Source: Prevotellaceae bacterium
Lineage (GTDB): Bacteria > Bacteroidota > Bacteroidia > Bacteroidales > UBA932
Reading direction: 5' to 3'
Assembly: GCA_031258195.1 (NCBI GenBank)
Contig: JAIRNF010000009.1
Coordinates: 1 to 64,000, forward strand
DNA length: 64,000 nucleotides
Shown: piece after piece, positions 31,553 through 42,969 of the stretch
How the letters are laid out: each line of letters begins with the position of its first letter
Position numbering within the stretch: the stretch's first letter is position 1
Notes under the pieces: model-generated
What the model was told of the DNA's origin: nothing
Databases searched by the model: none
The model's input: the letters and a program-made list of their open reading frames with translations, nothing else
Translations under genes and position numbers: made by a program

Positions 31553-31918
31553 TTACAACACTTCAGGGGCAAGTGATACAATTTTCATGTAGCCATCGCG
31601 CAACTCTCTGGCAACGGGTCCGAAAATACGTGTTCCACGAATTTCACCCTGTGCATTCAACAGTACGCAAGCGTTATCATCAAAGCGAATGTAAGAACCA
31701 TCGAAACGACGGATTTCTTTCTTCACTCTCACGATCACAGCTTTCGAAACTGTTCCTTTCTTCGCTTCACCTCCCGGTATAGCATTCTTGATGGTTACAA
31801 CGATTTTATCGCCTATAGAAGCGTAGCGTCTTTTTGTTCCACCAAGCACGCGGATGCAAAGAACTTCTTTTGCTCCGCTGTTATCAGCCACTAGTAATCT
31901 ACTTTCTTGTTGTATCAT
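31553..31918 (-). CDS. rplN: 50S ribosomal protein L14
   Basis: [44 protein letters not shown]... Confidence 0.98.
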   Translation of the reverse strand: MIQQESRLLVADNSGAKEVLCIRVLGGTKRRYASIGDKIVVTIKNAIPGGEAKKGTVSKAVIVRVKKEIRRFDGSYIRFDDNACVLLNAQGEIRGTRIFGPVARELRDGYMKIVSLAPEVL

Positions 31919-31920
31919 GG

Positions 31921-32178
31921 CTATTTCACTTTTTCTAGGATTTCAACTAATCTCCAACGCTTAGTTTTACTAAGCGGACGAGTTTCCATTATTTTTACGG
32001 TATCGCCTTCGCTGCACTCATTCTTATCGTCATGAGCCACGAACTTTGTCGTTTTATTCACGAATTTACCGTACATAGGGTGTTTTACTTTACGCTTAAC
32101 GGCAACAACAATAGATTTCTCCATCTTATTGCTCACTACCACCCCTACTCTTTCTTTTCTTAGGTTCCTGATTTCCAT
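31921..32178 (-). CDS. rpsQ: 30S ribosomal protein S17
   Basis: [40 protein letters not shown]... Confidence 0.98.
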   Translation of the reverse strand: MEIRNLRKERVGVVVSNKMEKSIVVAVKRKVKHPMYGKFVNKTTKFVAHDDKNECSEGDTVKIMETRPLSKTKRWRLVEILEKVK

Positions 32179-32184
32179 GAACGA

Positions 32185-32388
32185 TTATTTCTTTGTCTCG
32201 TTAATTTGTTTCTCGCGCAATACGGTAAGCATGCGAGCGATATCCTTACGTGCTGCCCTTATCTGACCCGAGTTTTCGATAGGCGAGATAGCATGATTCA
32301 TTTGCATGCGGTTAAGGTTAGCCCTTTCTGTTTCTATTCTTTCAATCAAATCTTTTGTTGAAAGTTCACGAATTTCTGCTGCTTTCAT
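32185..32388 (-). CDS. rpmC: 50S ribosomal protein L29
   Basis: MKAAEIRELSTKDLIERIETERANLNRMQMNHAISPIENSGQIRAARKDIARMLTVL... Confidence 0.97.
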   Translation of the reverse strand: MKAAEIRELSTKDLIERIETERANLNRMQMNHAISPIENSGQIRAARKDIARMLTVLREKQINETKK

Positions 32389-32401
32389 TTGTTATATAGA
32401 T

Positions 32402-32827
32402 TTAGATTGATTCATCAAAATCCCTTCTCACAATAAACTTTGTTGTGATAGGTAGTTTCTGCGCTCCAAGACGAAGCGCTTCTTTGGCTACTTCTAAAGG
32501 AACGCCTTCTGCTTCCATAATAATACGACCGGGAGAGATACAAGCAACAAACCCTTCGGGCGCTCCTTTACCTTTACCCATACGTACTTCGGCAGGCTTC
32601 TTGGTGATAGGTTTATCGGGGAATACTCTGATCCACAGCTGACCTTCACGTTTCATGTAACGAACGATAGCCTGACGGGCGGCTTCTATCTGCGAACCGG
32701 TCATCCAGCATTCTTCCATCGCTTTGATTCCGAATGAACCGAATGCAAGCTGGTTACCGCGTTGAGCATTACCTTTCATTTTGCCCTTTTGCTGCCTTCT
32801 ATATTTAGTTTTTTTCGGTTGTAACAT
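32402..32827 (-). CDS. rplP: 50S ribosomal protein L16
   Basis: [53 protein letters not shown]... Confidence 0.98.
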   Translation of the reverse strand: MLQPKKTKYRRQQKGKMKGNAQRGNQLAFGSFGIKAMEECWMTGSQIEAARQAIVRYMKREGQLWIRVFPDKPITKKPAEVRMGKGKGAPEGFVACISPGRIIMEAEGVPLEVAKEALRLGAQKLPITTKFIVRRDFDESI

Positions 32828-32854
32828 TTTCTTTCGTCTTTATCGAACCTATTA

Positions 32855-33613
32855 CTACTTTTTATCTTTTCTGGGACCACGAGGTCTTCTATCGTTATTA
32901 CGACCACCTCTGTCTCCTCTATCGTTACCCTGACCGCCTGAAGGACCGCTTAGCGCGGCAACTCCTACGTTAGGGGTAAGATCGCGTTTTCCGTAAACCA
33001 GTCCGTTACAAATCCATACCTTAATGCCAAGCAAACCTACTTTAGTAAGCGCTTCACCTAAAGCATAGTCGATATCTGCACGGAATGTGTGAAGAGGAAT
33101 ACGACCTTCTTTAAAGGTTTCGCTACGTGCCATTTCTGCACCGCCAAGACGACCTGAAATTTGCACCTTAATTCCTTCCGCACCCATACGCATAGTTGAA
33201 GCGATAGCCGTTTTAACTGCACGACGGTAAGAGATACGTCCCTCAACCTGACGGGCGATGTTATTGGCTACGATCATAGCATCCAACTCGGGACGCTTTA
33301 CTTCAAAAATGTTAATCTGAACATCTTTGCTGGTGATCTTCTTCAACTCTTCTTTCAGCTTATCTACTTCCTGTCCACCTTTACCAATAATGATACCGGG
33401 ACGAGCTGTATTTATAGTTACGGTAATAAGTTTAAGCGTTCTTTCGATAATTATTTTCGAAATACTTGCTTTTGCTAAACGAGCGTTGAGATACTTACGA
33501 ATCTTAGCGTCTTCGACAATCTTACCGGCGAAGTCTTTTCCGCCGAACCAGTTTGAATCCCATCCGCGAATGATTCCGAGCCTATTTGCTATCGGATTTA
33601 CTTTTTGTCCCAT
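32855..33613 (-). CDS. rpsC: 30S ribosomal protein S3
   Basis: [28 protein letters not shown]... Confidence 0.98.
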   Translation of the reverse strand: MGQKVNPIANRLGIIRGWDSNWFGGKDFAGKIVEDAKIRKYLNARLAKASISKIIIERTLKLITVTINTARPGIIIGKGGQEVDKLKEELKKITSKDVQINIFEVKRPELDAMIVANNIARQVEGRISYRRAVKTAIASTMRMGAEGIKVQISGRLGGAEMARSETFKEGRIPLHTFRADIDYALGEALTKVGLLGIKVWICNGLVYGKRDLTPNVGVAALSGPSGGQGNDRGDRGGRNNDRRPRGPRKDKK

Positions 33614-33616
33614 ATA

Positions 33617-34039
33617 CTAGTTCTCCTCTGCTACGTTTTCTTTTTTTGTACCTACAACGATAGTAACGTGGTTAGATCTTTTGCGAATTCTGTGTGCGCG
33701 TCCTTGTGGGGCAGGCTGAATTCTTTTAAGTGTTCTACCTTCGTTTACAAAAATCTGCGTAATATGTACATTACCGTTTTCAAGTTCTTTTTTCTCGCCT
33801 TCGTTCTTCACTTCCCAGTTAGCAATTGCTGACTTTAAAAGCTTTTCTAAACGAATAGACGTGTCTTTCTTACTATATTTTAGTACATCAAGAGCGTGGT
33901 TAACCTCCATTCCTCTAATCAAGTCAGCCATTAAGCGCATCTTGCGAGGAGAGGTAGGGCAGTCGTTAAGCTTAGCGTAAGCTACCTTAGCCCTTTCTTC
34001 TTTCAGCCTTTTGGCCATTTCTGTTTTTCTTGCACCCAT
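33617..34039 (-). CDS. rplV: 50S ribosomal protein L22
   Basis: ...[34 protein letters not shown]... Confidence 0.98.
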   Translation of the reverse strand: MGARKTEMAKRLKEERAKVAYAKLNDCPTSPRKMRLMADLIRGMEVNHALDVLKYSKKDTSIRLEKLLKSAIANWEVKNEGEKKELENGNVHITQIFVNEGRTLKRIQPAPQGRAHRIRKRSNHVTIVVGTKKENVAEEN

Positions 34040-34066
34040 TATATTCGAAATATTTCGGTGTTACGA

Positions 34067-34333
34067 CTACTTTCTATTACCGCTATGCCCCTTGAACGTA
34101 CGGGTAGGAGCAAACTCTCCAAGCTTATGACCTACCATGTTCTCGGTAACGTAAACAGGAATAAACTTATTACCATTATGCACTGCAATTGTATGACCTA
34201 CGAAATCTGGCGAGATCATGGTTGCGCGAGACCAAGTTTTGATAACCGTTTTCTTGTTAGCCTCGTTTTGTGCAAGTATTTTCTTTTCTAACTTAGGTTC
34301 TATATATGGACCTTTTTTCAGCGAACGACTCAT
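34067..34333 (-). CDS. rpsS: 30S ribosomal protein S19
   Basis: [84 protein letters not shown]. Confidence 0.98.
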   Translation of the reverse strand: MSRSLKKGPYIEPKLEKKILAQNEANKKTVIKTWSRATMISPDFVGHTIAVHNGNKFIPVYVTENMVGHKLGEFAPTRTFKGHSGNRK

Positions 34334-34354
34334 AGTAATTCTGTTTTAATCAAA

Positions 34355-35179
34355 TTATTTCTTTCTTCTCTCGATGATGAACTTGTTAGAGTTCTTCTTC
34401 GGATTACGAGTCTTATAACCCTTAGCAGGAATACCCTTACGCGAACGTGGGTGACCTCCAGACGCGCGTCCTTCACCACCACCCATCGGGTGATCTACTG
34501 GGTTCATCACTACACCTCTTACTCTTGGGCGACGACCTAACCAGCGTTTTCTACCGGCTTTTCCGTGCGACTCAAGAATATGGTCGGGGTTAGAAACCGA
34601 ACCTATGGTTGCTCTACATGTCGTTAACACCATACGAGATTCGCCTGAGGGAAGCTTAATAACGGCAAACTTACCTTCGCGTGCAAGAAGCTGAGCGTAT
34701 GCTCCGGCGCTGCGTGCCATAACTGCTCCTTGTCCCGGCTGAAGTTCGATATTGTGAATAACTGTTCCAAGGGGAATTTCGGCGAGAAGAAGCGTATTTC
34801 CAACTTCGGGAGCAACTCCTTTGCCAGATGCGATCTCTTGTCCTACTTTTAACCCGTGGGGAGCTACGATATAGCGTTTTTCGCCATCGGTGTATGCTAC
34901 AAGAGCGATGCGTGCGCTACGGTTAGGATCGTACTCAATGGTCCTAACGCGAGCGGTCATGCTGTCCTTGTCTCTCTTAAAATCTATAATGCGGTATTTT
35001 TTCTTATGACCGCCACCCATATAGCGCATGGTCATCTTCCCATCTTTATTACGTCCGCCGGACCTTTTTAATGATGTGAGTAATGACTTCTCTGGTTTCG
35101 TTGCGGTAATATCCTCAAACGAACCAATGACTTTATGTCTTGTACCGGGTGTTATCGGTTTAAACTTTCTTACTCCCAT
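34355..35179 (-). CDS. rplB: 50S ribosomal protein L2
   Basis: [25 protein letters not shown]... Confidence 0.98.
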   Translation of the reverse strand: MGVRKFKPITPGTRHKVIGSFEDITATKPEKSLLTSLKRSGGRNKDGKMTMRYMGGGHKKKYRIIDFKRDKDSMTARVRTIEYDPNRSARIALVAYTDGEKRYIVAPHGLKVGQEIASGKGVAPEVGNTLLLAEIPLGTVIHNIELQPGQGAVMARSAGAYAQLLAREGKFAVIKLPSGESRMVLTTCRATIGSVSNPDHILESHGKAGRKRWLGRRPRVRGVVMNPVDHPMGGGEGRASGGHPRSRKGIPAKGYKTRNPKKNSNKFIIERRKK

Positions 35180-35184
35180 GGCTC

Positions 35185-35478
35185 TTAGATGTTGCTATAA
35201 AAATCAATTGTGTCATTCGCTTTCAGGGTAACGAAGGCTTTCTTGTAGTGGTTTGTTCTACCGGTTAGCAGACCAGACTTTGTAAAGCGGCTTTTTCTCT
35301 TACCGACGTAACTGGCAGTATTAACAGCCTCAACCGTTACGTTGTATAGCTCTTCTACAGCCTTCTTAATCTCTAACTTATTAGCCCTGAGGTTGACAAT
35401 AAAACCGTAACGATTCAACTTATCGCCCTGAATCGTCATTTTTTCGGTTACTATAGGCTTAATAATCACATTCATCAC
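35185..35478 (-). CDS. rplW: 50S ribosomal protein L23
   Basis: [28 protein letters not shown]... Confidence 0.98.
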   Translation of the reverse strand: MMNVIIKPIVTEKMTIQGDKLNRYGFIVNLRANKLEIKKAVEELYNVTVEAVNTASYVGKRKSRFTKSGLLTGRTNHYKKAFVTLKANDTIDFYSNI

Positions 35479-35487
35479 TTATTCTTA

Positions 35488-36126
35488 TTACTCGTTACCA
35501 ATACCAAAAACGCCATGCAATACCTCTACTGATTTTTCAGTAAGAATGAGGCTTGATGCGTTCACAATATCGTAAGTGGTTAAGTCCGAAGCAACTACCG
35601 TTTTAACATTCGGTAAATTTCGGGACGACAAATATACGTTTTTATTTGCTTCCGGAAGCACCATAAGCAATTTTTTATCAGCAACTTTCAGATTTTTGCT
35701 GATATTGATAATTTCTTTGGTCTTTGGAGCATCCATTTCTAACGACTCTAAAACAATAAGTCCTTCGTTCTTTGCCTTGTAAGTAAGAGCGCTTTTACGG
35801 GCTAATTGTTTAAGCTTCTTATTCAGTTTAAAGCTGTAATCGCGGGGTCTTGGTCCGAATACGCGACCTCCACCAACATAAATGTTTGCCTTAATGCTAC
35901 CATGACGGGCACCGCCTGTACCTTTCTGACGGATAACTTTCTTGGTGCTGTAAGCAACTTCCCATTTTTCTTTTGTCTTATGGGTACCTTGGCGTTGGTT
36001 AGCCAGGTATTGCTTTACGTCAAGATAGATAGCATGGTCGTTCGGTTCAATGCCGAATATGGTATCGTCGAGCGTAACTGTTTTCGCCGACTTATTACCG
36101 TCTTTAGTATATACTGCTACTTCCAT
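35488..36126 (-). CDS. rplD: 50S ribosomal protein L4
   Basis: [25 protein letters not shown]...; the internal Met start (36126) avoids overlap with rplC; the track start is 36141. Confidence 0.96.
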   Translation of the reverse strand: MEVAVYTKDGNKSAKTVTLDDTIFGIEPNDHAIYLDVKQYLANQRQGTHKTKEKWEVAYSTKKVIRQKGTGGARHGSIKANIYVGGGRVFGPRPRDYSFKLNKKLKQLARKSALTYKAKNEGLIVLESLEMDAPKTKEIINISKNLKVADKKLLMVLPEANKNVYLSSRNLPNVKTVVASDLTTYDIVNASSLILTEKSVEVLHGVFGIGNE

Positions 36127-36130
36127 CTCT

Positions 36131-36751
36131 CTAGTCTTCAATAATTATGTACGACCCTTTGGCTCCGGGTATAGAACCTTTTACCAACATTAGGTTGCTT
36201 TCAGGGATAAGCTTAAGTATTCTCAGGTTAAGCACTTTTACTCTTGCTCCGCCCATACGTCCGGGAAGCTTCTTTCCCTTAAATACGCGTGAGGGGTAAG
36301 ATGATGCACCTAACGAACCAAGTGCGCGAGCGCGGTTGTGCTGACCGTGGGTTTGACCACCTACACCTGCAAAACCATGGCGTTTTACTACACCCTGAAA
36401 TCCTTTACCCTTGGAGATGCCTGTAACATCAACCCAATCATTTTCTTCAAAATCAGCAACGGTAACAACGTCGCCCAACTTGAGCTCCCTGTCCCAGTCC
36501 ATAATGGTTTCAACCACTTTGTACTTAGGGGCAGTGTTAGCTTTCTTAAAATGCCCTATAAGAGCATTGCTGGTTTGCTTTTCTTTCTTATCGTCATAGG
36601 CAAGCTGAACGGCTTCGTAGCCGTCTATCTCGTTAGAGCGTACTTGCGTAACAACACATGGACCAGCCTCAATAACGGTGCAGGGGATGTTTTTTCCATC
36701 TGCATCGAAAACGGAAGTCATTCCGATTTTTTTTCCAATAATTCCTGGCAT
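36131..36751 (-). CDS. rplC: 50S ribosomal protein L3
   Basis: [39 protein letters not shown]... Confidence 0.98.
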   Translation of the reverse strand: MPGIIGKKIGMTSVFDADGKNIPCTVIEAGPCVVTQVRSNEIDGYEAVQLAYDDKKEKQTSNALIGHFKKANTAPKYKVVETIMDWDRELKLGDVVTVADFEENDWVDVTGISKGKGFQGVVKRHGFAGVGGQTHGQHNRARALGSLGASSYPSRVFKGKKLPGRMGGARVKVLNLRILKLIPESNLMLVKGSIPGAKGSYIIIED

Positions 36752-36859
36752 GTTTAGTTTTACATTTCGATTAGAGACTAATAGATTTTTAGACTATTAG
36801 TCTTGTCCTCTATTAATACTAGTGCATAACCCCAGCAGAGGTCATCGACATCTTATTTA

Positions 36860-37165
36860 TCAAACTTTGATTTCTACTTCAACACCGCTAGGCAGCTCAA
36901 GTTTCATCAATGCGTCAACGGTTTTAGGTGTTGAGCTGTAGATATCAAGCAAACGCTTAAATGTGCAAAGTTGAAACTGCTCGCGCGATTTCTTGTTTAC
37001 GAAAGTTGAACGGTTAACAGTAAAAATCTTCTTTTGTGTAGGAAGAGGAATAGGTCCGCTAACAACGGCACCTGTTGCCTTTACTGTTTTCACAATCTTC
37101 TCGGCTGACTTGTCAACCAAAGAGTGATCATACGATTTTAATTTTATTCTAATTTTTTGGCTCAT
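36860..37165 (-). CDS. rpsJ: 30S ribosomal protein S10
   Basis: [43 protein letters not shown]...; ends with TGA. Confidence 0.98.
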   Translation of the reverse strand: MSQKIRIKLKSYDHSLVDKSAEKIVKTVKATGAVVSGPIPLPTQKKIFTVNRSTFVNKKSREQFQLCTFKRLLDIYSSTPKTVDALMKLELPSGVEVEIKV

Positions 37166-37178
37166 GGTTGATTATTTT

Positions 37179-39299
37179 TTACTCGTCATCATCTACTTTC
37201 TTCTTTCCACTCGATTTTTCAATGATTTCCTTAGCAATATTTGCGGGAACTTCATCGTAGTGCGAAAACTCCATAGTGCTTGTGGCACGTCCTGAGCTTA
37301 ACGTACGTAGTACGGTAACGTAACCAAACTGCTCGGCAAGCGGAACTTTAGCCTTAACCACACGGGCGTTAGCCTTAGATTCCATACCGGTAATCTGACC
37401 ACGACGCTTATTTAAGTCGCCGATAACATCGCCCATGTACTCCTCAGGAGTAACAACTTCGAGCGACATGATAGGCTCCATAAGCACAGGGTTAGCCTTT
37501 GATGCTGCATGACGGAATGCCGCACGTGCGCAGATTTCGAATGACAGTGAATCAGAGTCAACCGCGTGGAACGAACCGTCCTTCAGCGTAACTTTCATAC
37601 TTTCAACTTCAAAGCCAGCCAACGGACCATTAACCATAGCAGCCTTGAATCCTTTTTCTACAGATGGTATATATTCTTTAGGGATGTTACCACCTTTAAC
37701 TACATCAACAAATTGTAGTCCAAGCGTTTCCTTATCGTCGGTAGGTCCGATCTCAACAATAATGTCGGCGAACTTACCGCGACCACCTGATTGCTTTTTA
37801 AATACTTCGCGATGCTCAACCTTGCCGCGTAACGCTTCTTTGTAGTTAACCTGGGGCGCACCCTGGTTAATTTCTACACCGAATTCGCGTTTCAAACGGT
37901 CAACGATAATTTCGAGGTGAAGTTCGCCCATTCCGCTGATAATTGTTTGCCCGCTATTTTCGTCAGATTTTACGGTAAAGGTTGGATCTTCTTCGGAAAG
38001 CTTACCAAGCGCAACACCTAACTTATCCAAATCTTTCTGAGTCTTGGGCTCAATAGCCAATCCGATAACCGGATCAGGAAAGGTCATAGACTCAAGTACA
38101 ATAGGATGCTTTTCTTCGCAAACGGTATCGCCCGTACGGAGGTCTTTAAAACCAACGCATGCGCAAATATCGCCGGCTTCTACAAACTCTATAGGGTTTT
38201 GCTTGTTAGAGTGCATTTGGTACAAACGTGCAACACGCTCTTTTTTACCGGAACGGGTATTAAGCACATACGAACCCGCATCTAGCTTTCCTGAGTAAGC
38301 ACGAATAAACGCCAAACGACCTACATATGGATCAGTAGCGATTTTAAATACCAAACCACAGAATGGTTGCGATGCATCGGGCTTACGTTCTTCTTCTTTT
38401 TCGCTAGAGGGGTTTGTTCCTATAATCGCTTCAACGTCAAGCGGACTAGGAAGGCAACAAACAACCGCATCTAGCAAGTATTGAACACCTTTATTCTTGA
38501 AAGACGAACCACACATAACAGGTACAACTGTCATTGCAATGGTTGCTGTTCTGAGGGTGTCAACAATTTCCTGTTCTGTTATTGAATCGGGATCGTCGAA
38601 GAACTTTTCGAGCAACTCGTCGTTATGTTCCGCAATGGCTTCGATAAGCCTACCGCGCCATTCGTCAACTTCCTCCTTCATATCGGCAGGAACTTCTTCA
38701 ACGGTAAAGTTGTCGCGAACATTCTTATCATCAAAATAGACAATAGCCTTATTGGTAATAAGATCGACAACTCCCTGGAAGTTTTCTTCTCTTCCTATCG
38801 GAAGAACTATCGGAATCGCATTAGCGCCCAACTTATCCTTAATTTCTTGTACAACGCCAAGAAAGTCGGCACCAATACGGTCCATTTTATTTACGTAACC
38901 AATTCGGGGAACTTTGTACTTGTCTGCCTGACGCCATACGGTCTCCGATTGGGGTTCTACACCTCCTACCGCGCAAAAGGTTGCAATAGCACCATCAAGT
39001 ACACGTAACGAGCGTTCTACCTCAACGGTAAAATCAACGTGACCCGGAGTGTCTATAATATTAATCTGGAAGGTCTTATCATCATAGTTCCAGAAAGTAG
39101 TGGTTGCAGCAGATGTAATGGTAATACCACGCTCTTGCTCCTGCACCATCCAGTCCATAGTAGCAGCGCCATCATGAACTTCGCCTAAGCGGTGAGTCTT
39201 TCCGGTGTAAAATAAAATACGCTCCGATGTGGTTGTTTTCCCCGCATCGATATGCGCCATGATTCCAATATTTCTCGTTAGCTTTAAATCTCTTGCCAT
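37179..39299 (-). CDS. fusA: Elongation factor G
   Basis: ...[44 protein letters not shown]... Confidence 0.98.
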   Translation of the reverse strand: MARDLKLTRNIGIMAHIDAGKTTTSERILFYTGKTHRLGEVHDGAATMDWMVQEQERGITITSAATTTFWNYDDKTFQINIIDTPGHVDFTVEVERSLRVLDGAIATFCAVGGVEPQSETVWRQADKYKVPRIGYVNKMDRIGADFLGVVQEIKDKLGANAIPIVLPIGREENFQGVVDLITNKAIVYFDDKNVRDNFTVEEVPADMKEEVDEWRGRLIEAIAEHNDELLEKFFDDPDSITEQEIVDTLRTATIAMTVVPVMCGSSFKNKGVQYLLDAVVCCLPSPLDVEAIIGTNPSSEKEEERKPDASQPFCGLVFKIATDPYVGRLAFIRAYSGKLDAGSYVLNTRSGKKERVARLYQMHSNKQNPIEFVEAGDICACVGFKDLRTGDTVCEEKHPIVLESMTFPDPVIGLAIEPKTQKDLDKLGVALGKLSEEDPTFTVKSDENSGQTIISGMGELHLEIIVDRLKREFGVEINQGAPQVNYKEALRGKVEHREVFKKQSGGRGKFADIIVEIGPTDDKETLGLQFVDVVKGGNIPKEYIPSVEKGFKAAMVNGPLAGFEVESMKVTLKDGSFHAVDSDSLSFEICARAAFRHAASKANPVLMEPIMSLEVVTPEEYMGDVIGDLNKRRGQITGMESKANARVVKAKVPLAEQFGYVTVLRTLSSGRATSTMEFSHYDEVPANIAKEIIEKSSGKKKVDDDE

Positions 39300-39326
39300 T
39301 AAATCTCTGATTTCCTCCCCTGAATA

Positions 39327-39803
39327 TTAGAATCTAAAGTGAGCAAACGCCTTGTTTGCTTCTGCCATTCTGTGCATGTCTTCTTTACGCTTGTATGCAG
39401 CACCTTCGTTGTTGTATGCTGCCATAATTTCGCCAGCCAGATTTTCTGCCATTGAGCGACCCGAGCGTTTGCGTGCAAACAAAATCATGTTTTTCATACT
39501 GATAGAAATCTTCCGTTCGGGTCTCACTTCAATAGGAACTTGGAAGTTAGCACCACCTATACGACGACTCTTTACTTCTACCTGAGGCGTTACGTTTTCA
39601 ATAGCTTTTTTCCAAATTTCTAAAGGAGCCTGTTCTGAATCTTTCATCTTTTCGCCTACAATGTCTAACGCATCATAAAAAATGTTGTAGGCAATACTCT
39701 TCTTACCATCGTACATCAAGTTATTTACAAATCTTGTAACCATTACATCGCTGTACTTAGAGTCGGGAAGTAGAATCCTCTTTTTAGGCTTCGCTTTTCT
39801 CAT
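39327..39803 (-). CDS. rpsG: 30S ribosomal protein S7
   Basis: [41 protein letters not shown]... Confidence 0.98.
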   Translation of the reverse strand: MRKAKPKKRILLPDSKYSDVMVTRFVNNLMYDGKKSIAYNIFYDALDIVGEKMKDSEQAPLEIWKKAIENVTPQVEVKSRRIGGANFQVPIEVRPERKISISMKNMILFARKRSGRSMAENLAGEIMAAYNNEGAAYKRKEDMHRMAEANKAFAHFRF

Positions 39804-39833
39804 TTGTTCTTAATCGTATTATAAATAAGTATA

Positions 39834-40214
39834 TTACTTCTTAACTTTAGGACGTTTAGTTCCGTATTTCGAACGACGCTGGTTACGACCTTCTACTCCC
39901 GAAGCATCTAGCGCTCCTCGCACAAGGTGATAACGAACTCCGGGAAGGTCTTTAACACGACCACCGCGTACAAGCACAATAGAGTGCTCCTGTAGGTTGT
40001 GTCCTTCTCCTGGGATATAAGCGTTCACTTCTTTACTGTTGGTTAAGCGAACTCTCGCCACCTTACGCATAGCCGAGTTTGGCTTCTTGGGCGTGGTGGT
40101 GTAAACGCGAACGCAAACACCACGGCGCTGCGGACAAGAGCCCAATGCGGGTGCCTTGCTGTTGTATGTGCTCAACTCGCGTCCTTTTCTTACTAGCTGT
40201 TGAATTGTTGGCAT
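39834..40214 (-). CDS. rpsL: 30S ribosomal protein S12
   Basis: [59 protein letters not shown]... Confidence 0.98.
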   Translation of the reverse strand: MPTIQQLVRKGRELSTYNSKAPALGSCPQRRGVCVRVYTTTPKKPNSAMRKVARVRLTNSKEVNAYIPGEGHNLQEHSIVLVRGGRVKDLPGVRYHLVRGALDASGVEGRNQRRSKYGTKRPKVKK

Positions 40215-40546
40215 AAAGAATTATTCTTCTTTGTTTTACGTATAGTTTTTTGACAAAATGGGCTGCAAAGGTAGCGTAAGTTTTTCGATTTACAAACAGG
40301 TTTTCAACATTTTTTTCGTTTGGTTTCTTGGTAGTTAACGTTTACTCTTCAAAATTTTGTGTTAAATTATTCTTAATCATCGAGTTCCGGTATGATTTTA
40401 GAAAAATCATGCGAAGGTAATAAAATAAAGGAAAAGTGATTTTGGTGTTAAAATCAGATAGCTCAAAAATTTGGGATAAAGTGTAACTTTTAGAATCGGC
40501 TTTTCGTTATACATTTGAAAAACAAACAAAGCACCACTTCACCCGA

Positions 40547-41032
40547 ATGACCAAGAAGGAATATAATACATGTGTTGACGAATATGCGGATGGGGTCTAC
40601 CGTTTTATGTTAAGCAGCATAAAAGATGTGGAGAAAGCCAGGGATTTGGTACAAGATGCTTTCGAGAAGCTATGGCGCAAGCATGATGAGGTACAGCCGG
40701 AAAAAGGAAAATCGTTCTTATTTACAATAGCATACCATGCGATGATAGATATGGTGAGAAAAGAAAAACGAATGGGACAAATGAGCGAGGCAAATTTAAA
40801 TACCCTCTACCATACCAAGCAGTATTCCGATTTAAATGAAGTGCTGCACCAAGCAATACAACGGCTACCCACCGAGCAACGAATGGTTATCCTGCTCCGC
40901 GACTATGAGGGTTATAGCTACGGCGAAATAGGAGAAATTGCAGGACTAACAGAATCGCAGGTAAAGGTGTATATATTTAGAGGAAGGCAGTTTTTAAAAA
41001 GCTACATCGGATCGATAAGCACCGTTATATAA
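40547..41032 (+). CDS. ECF-type RNA polymerase sigma factor
   Basis: Sigma70 region 2 (DLVQDAFEKLWRKHDEVQPEKGKSFLFTIAYHAMIDMVRKEKR) and region 4 (LPTEQRMVILLRDYEGYSYGEIGEIAGLTESQVKVYIFRGR). Confidence 0.92.
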   Translation: MTKKEYNTCVDEYADGVYRFMLSSIKDVEKARDLVQDAFEKLWRKHDEVQPEKGKSFLFTIAYHAMIDMVRKEKRMGQMSEANLNTLYHTKQYSDLNEVLHQAIQRLPTEQRMVILLRDYEGYSYGEIGEIAGLTESQVKVYIFRGRQFLKSYIGSISTVI

Positions 41033-41068
41033 TAAAATAGAACACAGACAAAAGATATTATTTAAGGT

Positions 41069-41989
41069 ATGAACAACTCTTCGCATATAAACGACAGCGA
41101 TTTCCGCTTAATCCCTCGGGATGAAGGCTTCTCTTCTCCCGAAAAGCTGAAACGCTCTGAAATGGACGGGCTAGACGCCAGCCTATGGGAAGAGCTATGT
41201 ATCGCTGCTGCTGAAAATGAGCAGCAAAACGACACCTTAATGAATAACGAAGTATTCCGACGGGAGGTTGACAAATATAAATCGCTAAAGCTAAAGTCCG
41301 ACCAACAGGTGTTCTATCCAAACAAAAACTCGCTAAAGAAAAACTCGTTAAAAGCGGTATTGTGGATTAGCGTTGCAGCAGCCGTTATTGCTTTGCTTAT
41401 CGCATTACCCGCCATTTTGAGGAATAACAATTCTGACATCGTAAATCCTCAAATAGCGACAATACCCTATGCGCCGACAGGCATTCCTAAAGAACAGGAG
41501 AGCCCTGTATCCATGGTCGAAGATCTCGAAGAATTACAAAGCAACAAAGCTATTGCTCAGGCAACCGAAAAAGCAGCGGTTCAACCAAAAGAAAAAAGAG
41601 AAGAAGCAATTCCCAGCAACGCAATAGTAGAAAAAGAAGTGGAAACTATAGCCGCCATGCCGGAACAAAAACGAACAAACTTAGGATTAGCCAGTATAGA
41701 ACCTATTACATATACTGCAACTATTGAAACAGCAGAAGAGGTAAAGGCTACCATTATCCAAACCGATAACCAAAATGTCGTACTTTTTACTTCTGCCGAC
41801 GAGATTGAGCGCATAGAGGTAGAACGCCCCAGCTTTTTCGACAGATTAAGAGAAAAAAGCATCGTGAACTTTAACAAACTACGGGGCGAAGGAACGATGG
41901 TTGTGAGAGAGTACGACAGCAATGGTAAGCTGACATTATATGCTGTACAATCGAAAGCGCTGAGCTTTGAGAAGGATTATACCCAATAA
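41069..41989 (+). CDS. Single-TM protein, probable regulatory partner (anti-sigma-like) of the adjacent ECF sigma factor
   Basis: Cytoplasmic N-terminus, one TM segment (AVLWISVAAAVIALLIALPAIL), periplasmic tail; directly follows the sigma gene. Confidence 0.6.
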   Translation: MNNSSHINDSDFRLIPRDEGFSSPEKLKRSEMDGLDASLWEELCIAAAENEQQNDTLMNNEVFRREVDKYKSLKLKSDQQVFYPNKNSLKKNSLKAVLWISVAAAVIALLIALPAILRNNNSDIVNPQIATIPYAPTGIPKEQESPVSMVEDLEELQSNKAIAQATEKAAVQPKEKREEAIPSNAIVEKEVETIAAMPEQKRTNLGLASIEPITYTATIETAEEVKATIIQTDNQNVVLFTSADEIERIEVERPSFFDRLREKSIVNFNKLRGEGTMVVREYDSNGKLTLYAVQSKALSFEKDYTQ

Positions 41990-42063
41990 ATATACACACT
42001 TGTCGCGACCACGTGTAAAGCTATATAAAACGACTTAAAAATAGAAATACAATAACGATAACT

Positions 42064-42969
42064 ATGAAAACAACTTATTTAATTGTAACGCTAGCCGCCA
42101 TACTTATATTTACCAGCGCGCTAAAATCTCAAGAGAAACCGAATGTTGAGGCGAACTACACCAAATTATCGGAGCTTCAGGAACACTCATTAGCAGAAGT
42201 GGCTGCCAACCCCGATACCGTAATCGTAAACATTAACGACAGGCATAAAGTTGTGGTGGTGGAAAGGGATAGCCAAGGCAGAACAAAGGAGATTGTTTAC
42301 TATAAAAAAAACCGCAGTAGCTGGACTTCACGCTGTAATATCCTGTTCGAATTAGGATTTAATAACTACAGCGAAAAAAATCATTTTACAGGAAGCAGAG
42401 ATAAAACAAATATCGGATATAACGATCTACATACCTCGAAATCTATGAACATAGCGCTATATCCCATATTTAGGACATTCCGTATAACAAAGAACAACCT
42501 GCTGAACATTCAAACCGGATTAGGCATTGATTGGGGAAACTATCGTTTTGAGGATGGTTGGACAATAGCCCGACAAAACGGGATAACTGTTCCGTCTGAT
42601 AAGTATCGCCCAAACGGGGAGAATTTGCTATCGAAATCAAAGCTAACTACCGTATATCTAAACGTACCCTTTTTGCTTAAGCTGAACATTCCGGTTAGCG
42701 GAAGTTCTCGCAATCATTTTTACCTTAGTGCAGGTATTATTGGTGGAATCAAAATAGGCTCTCACACAAAAATAAAATACGAAGACGGAGGAAAAAAGGA
42801 AAAGGATAGAGGCTCTTTCAACCTTAATCTGTTACGCTACGACCTAACATTCCGCGCGGGTTACAAATGGATAGGCATTTACTTTAACTACCAGATGACA
42901 CCAATGTTCGAGAACGGAAAAGCGCATAAACTGTTCCCCTACTCTGTTGGTTTGTCGTTTAAAATATAG
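42064..42969 (+). CDS. Predicted outer-membrane beta-barrel protein
   Basis: Signal peptide, alternating amphipathic strands, C-terminal aromatic/hydrophobic strand (FPYSVGLSFKI); third gene of the sigma cluster. Confidence 0.65.
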   Translation: MKTTYLIVTLAAILIFTSALKSQEKPNVEANYTKLSELQEHSLAEVAANPDTVIVNINDRHKVVVVERDSQGRTKEIVYYKKNRSSWTSRCNILFELGFNNYSEKNHFTGSRDKTNIGYNDLHTSKSMNIALYPIFRTFRITKNNLLNIQTGLGIDWGNYRFEDGWTIARQNGITVPSDKYRPNGENLLSKSKLTTVYLNVPFLLKLNIPVSGSSRNHFYLSAGIIGGIKIGSHTKIKYEDGGKKEKDRGSFNLNLLRYDLTFRAGYKWIGIYFNYQMTPMFENGKAHKLFPYSVGLSFKI

